The notes: generated from the sequence alone by a model not told the origin. Counted from the first letter of the stretch, positions 1 to 8,689 are shown. The stretch is DNA of 64,000 nucleotides from Chitinophaga caeni (GCF_002557795.1 NZ_CP023777.1:5155001-5219000); one strand, 5' to 3'. Numbers and translations are program-made.

Positions 1-2
1 TC

Positions 3-956
3 GTGGATCATATTAAAAATTTCACGAAGGGCGATAGCGCGCAAATCTGCTCCTGCGATATTGAAGATGTCAATACTTTCCATGCTTCTTACTCGGTAAA
101 TGATCGTACCCGGACGTTCCTCAAGGTGCAGGATGGTTGCGATTATAACTGTGCTTTTTGCACGATACCGATGGCACGCGGCATCAGCCGTAGCGACAGC
201 ATCGCCAACGTCCTTGAAAATGTAAAAGAATTGGCAGCCGGCGGGGTAAAAGAAATCGTGCTGACCGGGGTTAACCTGGGAGACTTCGGCAAGGGCTTCG
301 AAGGCGGCAAGCGCAGGGAAGAAAGCTTCTATGAACTGGTGCAGGCATTGGAAAATGTAGCCGGTATCGAACGGTACCGCATCTCTTCCATCGAGCCGAA
401 CCTTTTATCTGATGAAATCATTGAATTCGTGGCCAGGAGCCGCAAGTTCATGCCGCATTTCCATATCCCTTTACAAAGTGGGAATAACGAGATATTAGGC
501 CTGATGCGCCGCCGCTACCGCCGGGAACTTTATACAGAGAAAGTGCATAAGATCAAATCCTTAATGCCGCATTGTTGTATAGGGGTAGATGTCATCGTTG
601 GATTCCCCAGCGAAAGCGATGCACATTTCCAGGATACCTATGATTTCTTGCACGGCTTAGATATTTCATACTTACACGTATTTACTTACAGCGAAAGGGC
701 GAATACGGCAGCCCTGGATATTAACCCGGTTGTACCGCAACAAGTCCGCCAGGAAAGGAACAAGATGTTACGGAACCTGAGTTTTAAGAAGATGCAATAT
801 TTCACGGGGCAACATACCGGGGAAACCCGCAGCGTGCTGTTTGAATCACATGCCAAAAACGGGATGATGGAAGGCTATACCGATAATTATATCAAGGTCA
901 GCACCCCTTTCCGTGAAGAATGGGTGAATCAAATCGTAGATTGGGAATTAAGGTAA
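3..956 (+). CDS. mtaB: MtaB, tRNA t6A37 methylthiotransferase (5' end cut by window)
   Basis: Radical-SAM enzyme that adds a methylthio group to N6-threonylcarbamoyladenosine 37 of ANN-decoding tRNAs. The radical-SAM cluster motif is visible as CDYNCAFC near the start of the visible part, followed by the family blocks VLTGVNLGDFGKG, RISSIEPNLL, PHFHIPLQSG and GVDVIVGFP, and a C-terminal TRAM-like stretch. The family has an N-terminal UPF0004 domain of about 100 residues with three further Cys; that part lies left of the window, so the first visible GTG is an internal Val codon and the gene starts outside. The motifs fit MtaB better than MiaB or RimO. No terminator is evident in the short gap before the tRNA promoter. 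Confidence 0.9.
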   Translation: MDHIKNFTKGDSAQICSCDIEDVNTFHASYSVNDRTRTFLKVQDGCDYNCAFCTIPMARGISRSDSIANVLENVKELAAGGVKEIVLTGVNLGDFGKGFEGGKRREESFYELVQALENVAGIERYRISSIEPNLLSDEIIEFVARSRKFMPHFHIPLQSGNNEILGLMRRRYRRELYTEKVHKIKSLMPHCCIGVDVIVGFPSESDAHFQDTYDFLHGLDISYLHVFTYSERANTAALDINPVVPQQVRQERNKMLRNLSFKKMQYFTGQHTGETRSVLFESHAKNGMMEGYTDNYIKVSTPFREEWVNQIVDWELR

Positions 957-1079
957 TACTTAAGCTACGGGCTATGAGGGAACAATAAATTAACTTTTTA
1001 CCCTCCCTGTAGAAATTAATGCTGACAAGGATTTTCAAGCAATTGAGAACCAACTGTTTCAATGAAAATCAAAAAAATA

Positions 1080-1110
1080 TTTGGCAGAGAAAAAATAATT
1101 TTTACCTTTG
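1080..1110 (+). promoter_or_regulatory. Bacteroidota-type promoter for the tRNA-Val genes
   Basis: TTTG at 1080-1083, then exactly 19 bases, then TACCTTTG at 1103-1110. This matches the -33/-7 consensus (TTTG, TAnnTTTG) of the Bacteroidota primary sigma factor perfectly. It lies about 50 bases upstream of the first tRNA-Val. Confidence 0.8.
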
Positions 1111-1160
1111 CAATCCCAACGAACGAAAAGCGATCGAAATACACTGGGGAAGTAAGTTTA

Positions 1161-1235
1161 GGGAGTTTAGCTCAGCTGGTTCAGAGCATCTGCCTTACAA
1201 GCAGAGGGTCGATGGTTCGAATCCGTCAACTCCCA
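1161..1235 (+). tRNA. tRNA-Val(TAC), copy 1
   Basis: A 75-nt cloverleaf: acceptor stem GGGAGTT pairing with AACTCCC, discriminator A, anticodon stem TCTGC/GCAGA with loop CTTACAA (anticodon TAC), and T-loop GGTTCGAATCC. CCA is not encoded. Identical to the other two copies. Confidence 0.96.
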
Positions 1236-1263
1236 CTTTTTTTCTGATTTTATATTTCCCTAA

Positions 1264-1338
1264 GGGAGTTTAGCTCAGCTGGTTCAGAGCATCTGCCTTA
1301 CAAGCAGAGGGTCGATGGTTCGAATCCGTCAACTCCCA
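1264..1338 (+). tRNA. tRNA-Val(TAC), copy 2
   Basis: Base-for-base identical to copy 1 and only 28 bases downstream, so it is probably cotranscribed with it. It is followed at once by a hairpin terminator. Confidence 0.96.
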
Positions 1339-1340
1339 CG

Positions 1341-1365
1341 AAGCCTCGGTAATGCCGGGGCTTTT
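1341..1365 (+). terminator. Terminator after tRNA-Val copies 1-2
   Basis: AAGCCTCGG pairs with CCGGGGCTT across a short TAATG loop (one G-T pair) and is followed by TTTT. It closes the first two-tRNA transcript. Confidence 0.7.
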
Positions 1366-1445
1366 CAATAAGTTCTTAAGCCGGATGTGGATCATTGCGT
1401 ATTAAAATACTTATGCACATTTGTTCTTCAAAAGCTTTTAATAAT

Positions 1446-1453
1446 TACATTTG
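1446..1453 (+). promoter_or_regulatory. -7 element for tRNA-Val copy 3
   Basis: TACATTTG fits TAnnTTTG. A TTTG at 1420-1423 could be the -33 box, but the spacing is 22 rather than 19. Copy 3 therefore seems to have its own promoter, separate from copies 1 and 2. Confidence 0.45.
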
Positions 1454-1492
1454 CACACCCGGTAATCCCTAACAGGATTGCAGTCAGCACAA

Positions 1493-1567
1493 GGGAGTTT
1501 AGCTCAGCTGGTTCAGAGCATCTGCCTTACAAGCAGAGGGTCGATGGTTCGAATCCGTCAACTCCCA
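1493..1567 (+). tRNA. tRNA-Val(TAC), copy 3; integration target
   Basis: Identical to copies 1 and 2. Its 3' half (from 1524) is repeated at 5139-5183, so an integrative element entered here and rebuilt an intact tRNA. Confidence 0.96.
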
Positions 1568-1568
1568 C
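1524..1568 (+). repeat. attL, 45-bp direct repeat in tRNA-Val 3' half
   Basis: From GCCTTACAAG in the anticodon loop to the base after the discriminator. The same 45 bases occur at 5139-5183. A tRNA 3' half as a direct repeat is the classic attachment core of tyrosine-integrase elements. Confidence 0.85.
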
Positions 1569-1945
1569 TGATTATCAATCATTTAGAAGGTCGCCACTGG
1601 CGGCCTTTATAAATTTGCTAGTGCCTTCGGAAATCTTGAAACAAAGAGCTTTTACAGTGCAAATTTACAGCAAATTGCACGATCACAATTCCCCTTTATT
1701 ATCTTCTATTTTGGCGGTAAGTTGCATATCGATGTCTTTGAAATAGGAGGATGGAAGCTATGCTGTCTTTTCTGCTTTCGTGGATAGGTCTGTGGTGGCA
1801 CTATCCGAAAGCCCCTGTGCATGCAAAGATGGTGTACCGGCACAGACAAAATAGCAGCAACGTACATACGCTTACAACAAGCTTCAATTTTTTTGATAAG
1901 GGCTTCAAAGGTTTTCTTTTAGGTTAATTTTAAGGCAATAGGATT
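1569..1945. other. Intergenic, element left end
   Basis: The only structure seen is a hairpin at 1587-1607 (AAGGTCGCC/GGCGGCCTT, then TTTAT) that could end tRNA-Val copy 3. Frames here are either shadows of the tRNA or lack any recognisable motif. Confidence 0.5.
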
Positions 1946-2920
1946 TTATTGTTTTTGGTTCTCCAGTTTTTCAATGCGCAAATTCAGTTTCTCAATGATT
2001 TTATTTTGGTTGTTGACGATCTCTTTCAAATCAGCTATTTTTTTATCTTCCTCCATCAAGTATAAGGTCAGCTCCTCGATCTTTTTCATTTGAGCTTTCT
2101 GCATTGAACCAAGGTCGAGTCCCTCCTTGTCAATGTTTTTTGCTGAAGGCAGTTCCGGGAGGTGTTTGTGTTCATGAACATAAGCCATCACCTCTTTTAG
2201 CGGCAACAGGCTATAAGCGGTATCGAAGACGTAATCCGGCCAACCTGTGATAGTCACCTTTACCTGCTTAGCTGTAACTGTACCATTGACTGCTAACTCG
2301 GATTGCGGATTTTCGGTGCCAATGCCTACTTTGCCACTGGTATAGAAGTTGCCATTAAAATAGGATTTCTGTCGGCCTCCATCTGTGACAAACCCTTGGA
2401 CTATATTAGATAGATTAATTGTCCTTGCAGCAAAACCACTGGGGATTCCATCGTTATCTCCAGGTGAGCTATTAATAAATTGCCAATCAACAGGCGTCCA
2501 ACCGCTCAACTGAATATTATTTTCTATATAGCAGGTAATATGGCTGGTATCTGGGCTTTGATTCCGGACATAAACTTCTATTGCAGCGCCCTCATAAGAT
2601 CCCGCTTCTACTATACGTAATTTCACAAACGATACTTGATTGTAGAAACTGTTGTTTAATATGTTTATTACAGGTTTATCTCCGAAATGTATGTATCCCA
2701 AAAATTCCAGCGTTCCGTGGGTATGATCGGATACATCTTTCAGAATAAACCTGGCGGCAGCTCTGCTTCCCCCTGAACCACCTTGAATAAGAGGTCCGTT
2801 AATAGCGATCCTGTACCAGCCTGATTGGGTGATGGTGGCAGTATTGGTTTGCGCATAAAGTGAAGATATTGACAGAGCGCTTAAAAAAAGAATATAAACA
2901 AAAATGGATTTCCATTTCAT
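1946..2920 (-). CDS. Secreted surface protein with S74-like coiled-coil C-terminus
   Basis: A 324-residue protein with a signal peptide (residues 1-23, ending LYAQ). A beta-rich N-terminal part is followed by the repeat-like phrase KVGIGTENPQSELAVNGTV (about 205-223), typical of bacteroidete tail-fibre-like surface proteins. The remainder resembles the S74/endosialidase-chaperone region (HKHLPELPSA, then EGLDLGSMQ) and ends in a coiled coil of about 50 residues. The same C-terminal layout recurs in the protein at 35654-36352. It is the only intact gene in the element. Ligand and role unknown. Confidence 0.75.
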   Translation of the reverse strand: MKWKSIFVYILFLSALSISSLYAQTNTATITQSGWYRIAINGPLIQGGSGGSRAAARFILKDVSDHTHGTLEFLGYIHFGDKPVINILNNSFYNQVSFVKLRIVEAGSYEGAAIEVYVRNQSPDTSHITCYIENNIQLSGWTPVDWQFINSSPGDNDGIPSGFAARTINLSNIVQGFVTDGGRQKSYFNGNFYTSGKVGIGTENPQSELAVNGTVTAKQVKVTITGWPDYVFDTAYSLLPLKEVMAYVHEHKHLPELPSAKNIDKEGLDLGSMQKAQMKKIEELTLYLMEEDKKIADLKEIVNNQNKIIEKLNLRIEKLENQKQ

Positions 2921-3326
2921 AAAGATTAGTATATACGTAGCAGTTAATAATTACAAAAAGTTAGGCAGTACATACCCTCCCCGTTTGTAGGAAAAGAGTT
3001 TTATTTAAATTAAATGATATGCTATTTAGAAAAAGATGAGAAGCGATTGGTCGTTACTGTTATATCTATCCTGGCTGACAAGTATAAAACGGCCATCAAA
3101 TTCCTGCTTCAATAAATTAGCTAGAGAAAAAATCCTGCCCAACGTCAACAGGCAGCGAAGAAATGAATTGAACCAACAAGGTCTTTTCTGATAGGGTTCA
3201 GGCCGCCTTGGGAGCGGAGAATAGTATAGGTCGTTCATGAAATAGGGCGCATCAGCTTTAGGTTATGGTTAAAGATATCACTGATGATCTTTTAAAGATA
3301 ATCAACTTTTTTTTTTCTAGCAATAG
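2921..3326. other. Intergenic, no gene recognised
   Basis: Contains a 70-codon minus-strand frame (3026-3238) with no recognisable motif and no support. Probably decayed element DNA. Confidence 0.4.
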
Positions 3327-3854
3327 GATTTAAAATTATTTAACGGGTTTCTTCTGTTTTTAGAGCGTTCGGGCTACCGTGTAGAAGCAAAGGATAAGAG
3401 CAGTTCGAAGCTCACTGCTTTCAGGAGAAATATTCATTTCCCTGAACTTTTGTTTGATATGGGGTTGAACGGGCACAAAGAGGAACGTTTTTTAATAAAA
3501 GTGGAAAGCCAAGATCAGGGGATAGCCTATGAGCCTGTCATCATTGATATAAGCGGCTGTGGATTTTTCTTTCCTTTTCCCGTTCCTTCCGATGGCGTAT
3601 TGTGCAGCATGAAGGTTGCGGCCATGTTGTCCCGTTCCAAAGGCTGGGATTTTTATGATCTGATGTTTTTACTGTCGCAGTCTAAACCTGATTATGAATT
3701 CCTGGCAGCACGTTCCGGTATTCGCAATCTGCAACAGCTTAAAAAGATGGATCTGAAAGTAAAACAATGGGATTTCGAACATTTGTTGTTCAACAAAGCG
3801 AACAGCGAAAAAATCCTTCGGTTTGGCACTTTCGTAAATGCACTAAGTGAATAG
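3327..3854 (+). pseudogene. AbiEii/AbiGii-type nucleotidyltransferase toxin, C-terminal remnant
   Basis: The frame is open from 3327 and reads into a recognisable C-terminal half: ERSGYRVEAK, ELLFDMGLNG, then SMKVAAMLSRSKGWDFYDL, the helix pattern (K-A--LSR-KG-D-YDL) of AbiEii family proteins. The nucleotidyltransferase N-terminus with its catalytic GG/S and DxD residues is missing, and no AbiEi antitoxin gene lies beside it. The first ATG (3450) is internal to the family match. It is a dead remnant of an abortive-infection or toxin-antitoxin module carried by the element. Confidence 0.65.
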
Positions 3855-4068
3855 CTGAGGACATCATAATACACATCTCATAAGCCATGGTAGCCAGGAT
3901 TTACCTATCCGATGATATTGCCCAATTTGATTAGGATCTTTGATGGTTTAATACGAAAATTATAAGTCGGAGGCAAAAACCCGGCTATAAATTGTGCCGG
4001 TTATTACACGTCAATTATAATAACAAGACACTATGTTTTTTTCTGTTTTTGCTATTCTTGCCTTTGCC

Positions 4069-4266
4069 TCAATTTTTCCTTCTCGATTTGTCAAGTTTGT
4101 ATAATCGTTCCAATTCTTTTTTGATCCTGGTATTTTTATCAATGAAATCTTTTTCAAAATCTGAAAAACAGAACGGATCGATGTCGTCTGCCGCTCCTTC
4201 TGCTCTTCGTTGAATTTGCTTGAGACTGTTTACAGGGTTCCCCCAATACGTGGGGTCGATAAACGA
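4069..4266 (-). pseudogene. Possible tyrosine-integrase N-terminal fragment
   Basis: A minus-strand frame of 65 codons between two stops, without its own start. It reads FIDPTYWGNP, then QIQRRAEG, then FCFSDFEKDFI and a charged tail. This resembles the region joining the arm-binding and SAM-like domains of bacteroidete phage integrases (a Trp in the pKYW position, then an FSFEEFE-like turn). It lies downstream of the catalytic fragment instead of upstream, so the gene would have been rearranged. Weak evidence. Confidence 0.35.
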
Positions 4267-4539
4267 TTAAATTTCTGCAATCATCAATGTAAGTGTTACA
4301 AAGGCACAGCCTGCGATCCGGTGAAGCTAACAGATCGCACTACATTACGCTTGTAAAGTTTATCGTTCCCAACTACCGAGGCATACCCGGTAATTGACAT
4401 CCAATCAAATAACCATCAAATAAAATAAACTGATTATCAATTACTTAGTATATAATAAGCCACAAACTAAATAACCATCAAATAAGATTATGCCCATACA
4501 GGAATATATTTGGGGTATTTTCTCGATTTATTCTGCGGA

Positions 4540-5106
4540 TCAAGAGTTTTTTTGGAGCTTCGAAAGCATATAATCTGTGAGGAAGTAGCCACCTGTTTTT
4601 TGACTGCCCTTGAACTCAACCAGTGGCCTAATTTTCTGCATGTCTCTTTTTACGGTTACTTCAGATACTTTGAACATCTCCGTCAGTTCGCTTATCCGAA
4701 GTCCCGGATGATCTTGTAGTTGCAGTATTATTTGTACTAGGCGTTTTTTTACAGCATCATTTACAGTATCATTTACAGTATCATCAGTTATAATAGTTTT
4801 TCCGACAGGCAGAGGAATAAGGGTTTTAAATGTTCCGCCTTCTATAAACACTGCTTTACCTTTACCCGCATACTCCTTTGTTAAACGGTTGGCGGGATCA
4901 TCTTCCACAGCAGCAATATCAAACACAAAAACATCATCAATTTTAGGGCTGGTTCCCCAGTCATCCAGTATCCGGTCAATAATTTCGTTCCTGATAATAA
5001 CAATTGGTTTTGCAGACTTTCGGCTGGTTCCGCGTGTTTTCCCGCGTGAAAACAAAATACTCTCTTCCTCCACTGTCCGCCATCTCAGCGCTGCAATATC
5101 CAGCAT
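4540..5106 (-). pseudogene. Chimeric ORF: integrase fragment fused to winged-helix regulator tail
   Basis: 188 residues made of two unrelated parts. Residues 1 to about 65 (MLDIAALRW, ESILFSRGKTRGTSRKSAKP, then IIDRILDDWG) look like the internal catalytic part of a bacteroidete tyrosine integrase; the frame continues upstream as FSYFIN up to the attachment repeat. Neither the box I Arg nor the catalytic Tyr is visible. From about residue 75 (KAVFIEGGTFKTLIPL) it resembles the end of AlbA_2/HATPase_c_4 ATP-binding regulators, followed by a DeoR-like winged helix (RISELTEMFKVSEVTVKRDM). A short repeat DTVNDTVND lies at the joint. Probably a deletion product, though it could be translated. Confidence 0.6.
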
Positions 5107-5138
5107 ATTGATAAAATAACTGAAATTATAATTTTTTA

Positions 5139-5183
5139 GCCTTACAAGCAGAGGGTCGATGGTTCGAATCCGTCAACTCCCAC
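5139..5183 (+). repeat. attR, 45-bp direct repeat (tRNA-Val 3' half)
   Basis: Identical to 1524-1568. The 5' half of a tRNA is absent, so this is an attachment-site copy and not a gene. Confidence 0.85.
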
Positions 5184-5186
5184 TTC

Positions 5187-5223
5187 AAATAGCCGGTCAC
5201 TCAAGATGACCGGCTATTTTTTT
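5187..5223 (+). terminator. Displaced native terminator of tRNA-Val copy 3
   Basis: A perfect 13-bp stem (AAATAGCCGGTCA with TGACCGGCTATTT), 7-base loop and a run of T. It starts four bases after the attachment repeat, where a tRNA terminator would lie before the element entered. Confidence 0.8.
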
Positions 5224-5363
5224 AATAACTTCTTTACGTTCTTTTCGCTTCGTTCAACGATCACCCGTTAACGCCGTAAATTGCTATATACATTTTAAAT
5301 GCACCGGCAAAAAGGTGGCCCCGGAACCGGGATCACCTTTTTCACTAAATACATACTGTTCAA

Positions 5364-7526
5364 CTAATCTTCGTCTTGCTTTGGCTGTTTGAAAATCCTT
5401 TTCACCACTTTACCCAGCTTGTTCAAGTTTTCGATTTGTTCTTGGATCGGGGCCAAGGTTAAATCTTCCTGCATCAATCCCGGCTCACTGAACTTCACTT
5501 CCGTCTGTTCCGGGTAAATTAAGATCACGTTATTCTCCTTGAAATGCCTGGAAAGCTTCGAGGGCATGCTGTCTAAAAACGGTTGATATGATAAGGTACC
5601 TTTCCTGGCGGAAACAATTACCAACAGGTCATTACTAGAAATTTTACGCGATAATATTAAGAAATCTTCGATGTCGTCCAGCGAATTAAACTGGATATCG
5701 ATGCTGTTATTTTTTTTGGATGAAAGGAGATCTTCTATCGCTGACTTCGTTCTGATGCTGCTGTAAACCTGCAATTTTGCCCCGGCTTGCTTGGTCAATA
5801 AAATCATTTTGCCCAGGTAATGCGCGAACCCGATTTCGTATTCCGCGTTCCTGGGAATTACCAGTACCAGGTTCTTCGTCGTATTTAAGGGATGTTGGAA
5901 ATTACAAACATAAATCGTATCCCAAACACTGGAAAGTACATTATCGAGCGTGGTTCCGAAGATGTTTCCGAGGAAGCGTTCCGTGGTACTGGTTTTATCA
6001 GTAAATCCTAATACAACATCGGAAACCATGAGCTCCTTCGCTGCCCTAGAAATTCCATCTGAAATATTCAGATCGACACGGGTTACGACCTTGATATCAT
6101 TTTCGGTAGCGGCGGCATGTATCACCGCTTTTTCCATCATCCGGTTACTCAGCAAAATTTTCTCCTTGGCTTCCGCATCATCTTGCACCACTACCAAGGG
6201 ATAAACCGGGTTCTCCGAGTTCGGATCTTTAATCATGAAAACGAAGTCTAACATGGTTTCCAACTTCTCGGGATGTGCCGCGGGAACCAATATTTTCTCC
6301 GGCCCGGTTTCGATGATGGGTTTCTTCTCCGCTTCCTCGATTGCCAGTTTACGACCGGCATTCTGCGTTATAAATGAACCAACCATACTCGTGATAAGTA
6401 CCACGATGATCGTGCCGTTCAGCATACTCTCGTTGATGACACCCATGTTAAAACCGATCAAGGCTACGGCAATCGTTGCTGCTACCCTTGCAGAAGTTAA
6501 ACCGTAAATTACTTTCCGCTGGTTAGGGGAATATTTATACAACAATTGCGTGATCCAAGCGGCGAACCATTTACTAAATAATGCAATCACGGTTAATATT
6601 CCAGCTAAGATCAAAGCTTCTGTACCTTTCAACAACACTTTTAAATCTACCAACATACCAACGCTAATCAGGAAAAACGGGATAAAAAGTGCATTACCCA
6701 CGAACTCCAGTCGATTCATCAGGGGTGATGTATGCGGGATCAGCCTGTTTAGCGAAAGTCCTGCCAAGAAAGCGCCGATAATGCTTTCTACACCGGCTAA
6801 TTCAGCAAGGAAAGCAGCCAGGAACACCAATGCCAATACGAAAACAAAGTGCGTGGTTTTGTCATCCTTAATTTTCTTGAAAAACCACCTGCCGATATAA
6901 GGGAATCCCCACATGATTATCACGGTAAAGATGGTCAATGATATACCGAGGCGAGTCCAAAACGCGGCATTGAGGTTTCCCGCTTCGGCGCCGGTGATAA
7001 TGGCTAAAATCAATAGCACGGCGGTATCTGTAATGATTGTTCCGCCAACGGCAATGGTAACCGCTTCGTTCTTGGTAATGCCCATCCTACTAGCGATAGG
7101 ATAAGCGACCAAGGTATGCGTTGCCATCATACTGGCCACCAACATGGAAGCCAGGAAATTGAGCTGTAAAACGTATGCGCTGACCGCATAGCCTAAGCCC
7201 ATCGGGATCAAAAATGTGAATAACCCGAACACGAGGCTACGGTTCTTGTTCTTCAAGAACTCCGCCATATCAAGCTCCAAGCCTGCCAAAAACATGATGT
7301 AAAGCAATCCTGCTTTCCCAAACAAATCAATACTTCCCTTCTCGATCACATTAAACCCGTGATCACCGATTAACATCCCCGCCAAGATCAGCCCGATAAT
7401 ACTGGGTATCCTGAATTTCCGTAAGATGATAGGCGCCAAGAGGATAATGAACAACACCAATGAAAAGATGGGTATCGGGTCTTTCAAAGGCAAACTAAAA
7501 TCTAATAATAATACCAATCCTTTCAT
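5364..7526 (-). CDS. CPA2 cation:proton antiporter with C-terminal nucleotide-binding-like domain
   Basis: A 720-residue inner-membrane protein. Residues 15 to about 400 hold about twelve hydrophobic segments with Kef/Nha-type blocks (IPSIIGLILAGMLIGDHG, GLLYIMFLAGLELD, ESIIGAFLAGLSLNRLIP, SVGMLVDL). It probably exchanges Na+ or K+ for protons. Residues 420-720 are soluble and resemble one or two universal-stress-type folds (KILVPAAHPEKL, LVLVIPRNAEYEIGF), replacing the TrkA_N domain of KefB/KefC. Monocistronic: a divergent gap lies upstream, and the tRNA terminator downstream reads towards it. The transported ion cannot be told from sequence. Confidence 0.88.
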   Translation of the reverse strand: MKGLVLLLDFSLPLKDPIPIFSLVLFIILLAPIILRKFRIPSIIGLILAGMLIGDHGFNVIEKGSIDLFGKAGLLYIMFLAGLELDMAEFLKNKNRSLVFGLFTFLIPMGLGYAVSAYVLQLNFLASMLVASMMATHTLVAYPIASRMGITKNEAVTIAVGGTIITDTAVLLILAIITGAEAGNLNAAFWTRLGISLTIFTVIIMWGFPYIGRWFFKKIKDDKTTHFVFVLALVFLAAFLAELAGVESIIGAFLAGLSLNRLIPHTSPLMNRLEFVGNALFIPFFLISVGMLVDLKVLLKGTEALILAGILTVIALFSKWFAAWITQLLYKYSPNQRKVIYGLTSARVAATIAVALIGFNMGVINESMLNGTIIVVLITSMVGSFITQNAGRKLAIEEAEKKPIIETGPEKILVPAAHPEKLETMLDFVFMIKDPNSENPVYPLVVVQDDAEAKEKILLSNRMMEKAVIHAAATENDIKVVTRVDLNISDGISRAAKELMVSDVVLGFTDKTSTTERFLGNIFGTTLDNVLSSVWDTIYVCNFQHPLNTTKNLVLVIPRNAEYEIGFAHYLGKMILLTKQAGAKLQVYSSIRTKSAIEDLLSSKKNNSIDIQFNSLDDIEDFLILSRKISSNDLLVIVSARKGTLSYQPFLDSMPSKLSRHFKENNVILIYPEQTEVKFSEPGLMQEDLTLAPIQEQIENLNKLGKVVKRIFKQPKQDED

Positions 7527-7661
7527 ATAACCTTAATTTACGTTCTTTTCGTCAAAACCGGGTGAATAAAATGAGCGGTAAACCGTTGATTTACAGTTTA
7601 ACGACACAATAATTCATGTTGCCCAGGCTGTAAGATCGTAATTTCCTGCCAAATTAAGCGC

Positions 7662-7692
7662 TTTCAAAAAGCCGTTAATTTGATTAAATTTG
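7662..7692 (+). promoter_or_regulatory. Promoter of clpS-aat
   Basis: TAAATTTG at 7685-7692 fits the -7 box. TTTC at 7662-7665, 19 bases upstream, is a one-mismatch -33 box. The ATG of clpS lies at 7714, giving a short leader. Confidence 0.55.
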
Positions 7693-7713
7693 CATGAAAC
7701 AACGATTGTTATC

Positions 7714-8022
7714 ATGGCTTATCAGACTGAGACGGAAAGGTCAACCCAAACCTGGGAAGATGTGCTGGTTGCAGAAGACGAGCAACTTCCGTACAATTTA
7801 ATAGTTTGGAACGACGAGGTGAATACTTTCGACTGGGTCATTCAGTCCCTGGTTGAAGTATGCAACCACTCTCCCGAACAAGCCGAACAATGCGCCCTCA
7901 TTATTCACTTTAACGGTAAATACGCGGTAAAATCAGGTGAAATAAGGGAATTAAAACCCATGTGTGAAGCCCTTTTAGACAGGGGATTGAGCGCAACAAT
8001 AGAAGAAACCGTCGGTTCCTAA
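7714..8022 (+). CDS. clpS: ClpS, N-degron adaptor of the Clp protease
   Basis: A 102-residue protein (start chosen at MAYQTE; a TTG 24 bases upstream falls inside the -7 box and is unlikely). ClpS hands proteins with N-terminal Leu, Phe, Tyr or Trp to ClpA/ClpC. The core reads YNLIVWNDEVNTFDWVIQSL, where the Asn-Asp of the binding pocket is kept, then SPEQAEQCALIIHFNGKYAV and a final helix. Twelve bases separate it from aat, so the gene that makes N-degrons and the gene that reads them share one transcript. Confidence 0.95.
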   Translation: MAYQTETERSTQTWEDVLVAEDEQLPYNLIVWNDEVNTFDWVIQSLVEVCNHSPEQAEQCALIIHFNGKYAVKSGEIRELKPMCEALLDRGLSATIEETVGS

Positions 8023-8035
8023 CCTACTCCATATC

Positions 8036-8689
8036 GTGCCGATTTTTCAATTACAACATGATAATTTTGATTTTCCCCCGGTATCTCTAGCGGAGCCGGA
8101 TGGCTTACTGGCCATTGGTGGAGATTTACGTGCAGAAAGACTATTAAATGCATACTGCCACGGGATATTCCCCTGGTTTTCGGAAAAACCGATCTTATGG
8201 TGGAGCCCCGACCCCAGGTTCGTCTTATTTCCAGATGAACTCAAAATATCGAAATCAATGAGGCAGGTGTTGAAAAAAACACCTTTCACGATTACGGTTA
8301 ACAAGGCTTTTAAAGATGTGATCAGGCATTGTAAAACGAGTCCCAGGGCGGGGCAAGACGGAACTTGGATTACAAGCGAGATGGAAAGGGCTTATACCGA
8401 ACTGCATCAAATGGGCTTCGCCGTATCAGTTGAGGCTTGGCAAGATGAGGTACTAGTAGGCGGCTTGTATGGTATCAGGATGGGGGGATGCTTCTTCGGG
8501 GAATCGATGTTTGCAAAAGTTAGTAATGCTTCGAAAGCTGCTTTTATTAGCTTCGTACAATCTGATCCCCAGCTAAAAATAATTGATTGCCAAGTTCATA
8601 CTGAACACCTCGAATCTTTGGGAGCGAGGTTTATATCCAGGGATCAATTCTTGAGTATTACCAGGGAAAATATGGATATTTTTCAATGA
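8036..8689 (+). CDS. aat: Aat, leucyl/phenylalanyl-tRNA-protein transferase
   Basis: 217 residues, GTG start. It transfers Leu or Phe from aminoacyl-tRNA to the N-terminus of proteins beginning with Lys or Arg, making them ClpS-ClpA/C substrates. Diagnostic blocks are GLLAIGGDL, YCHGIFPWF, ILWWSPDPRFVLFP, TWITSEMERAYTELHQMGFA, GGLYGIRMGGCFFGESMF and IDCQVHTEHLESLGA. Full family length. Second gene of the clpS operon. Confidence 0.95.
   Translation: MPIFQLQHDNFDFPPVSLAEPDGLLAIGGDLRAERLLNAYCHGIFPWFSEKPILWWSPDPRFVLFPDELKISKSMRQVLKKTPFTITVNKAFKDVIRHCKTSPRAGQDGTWITSEMERAYTELHQMGFAVSVEAWQDEVLVGGLYGIRMGGCFFGESMFAKVSNASKAAFISFVQSDPQLKIIDCQVHTEHLESLGARFISRDQFLSITRENMDIFQ

Larger units (their letters stand above)
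1524..5183. mobile_element. Decayed integrative element in tRNA-Val
   Basis: About 3.6 kb between the two 45-bp repeats. Inside are one intact surface-protein gene and several broken genes: an AbiEii-like toxin remnant, a possible integrase N-terminal fragment and an ORF joining an integrase fragment to the end of a winged-helix regulator. The catalytic integrase fragment starts directly at the right repeat, the usual place for int. A strong tRNA-type terminator lies immediately outside the right repeat, as expected if it was the original terminator of tRNA-Val copy 3. No complete integrase remains, so the element is probably immobile. Confidence 0.75.

Noticed and set aside
1019..1746. Plus-strand ORFs of 60-120 codons across the tRNA-Val genes
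   Set aside because: They read through identical tRNA copies (repeated EFSSAGSEHLPYKQRVDGSN) and have no other homology-like content.
3026..3238. 70-codon minus-strand ORF
   Set aside because: No start signal, motif or coding bias; treated as intergenic.
3992..4213. 73-codon plus-strand ORF
   Set aside because: Low-complexity Leu/Phe/Ser content; the opposite strand has the better coding pattern (possible integrase piece).
4740..4790. Short tandem repeat (ATTTACAGTATC-like) as a phase-variable tract
   Set aside because: Only about three imperfect units, inside a chimeric pseudogene; the 12-base unit would not change the frame.
5139..5182. A fourth tRNA-Val
   Set aside because: Only the 3' half is present; no acceptor 5' strand or D-arm. 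It is an attachment-site copy.
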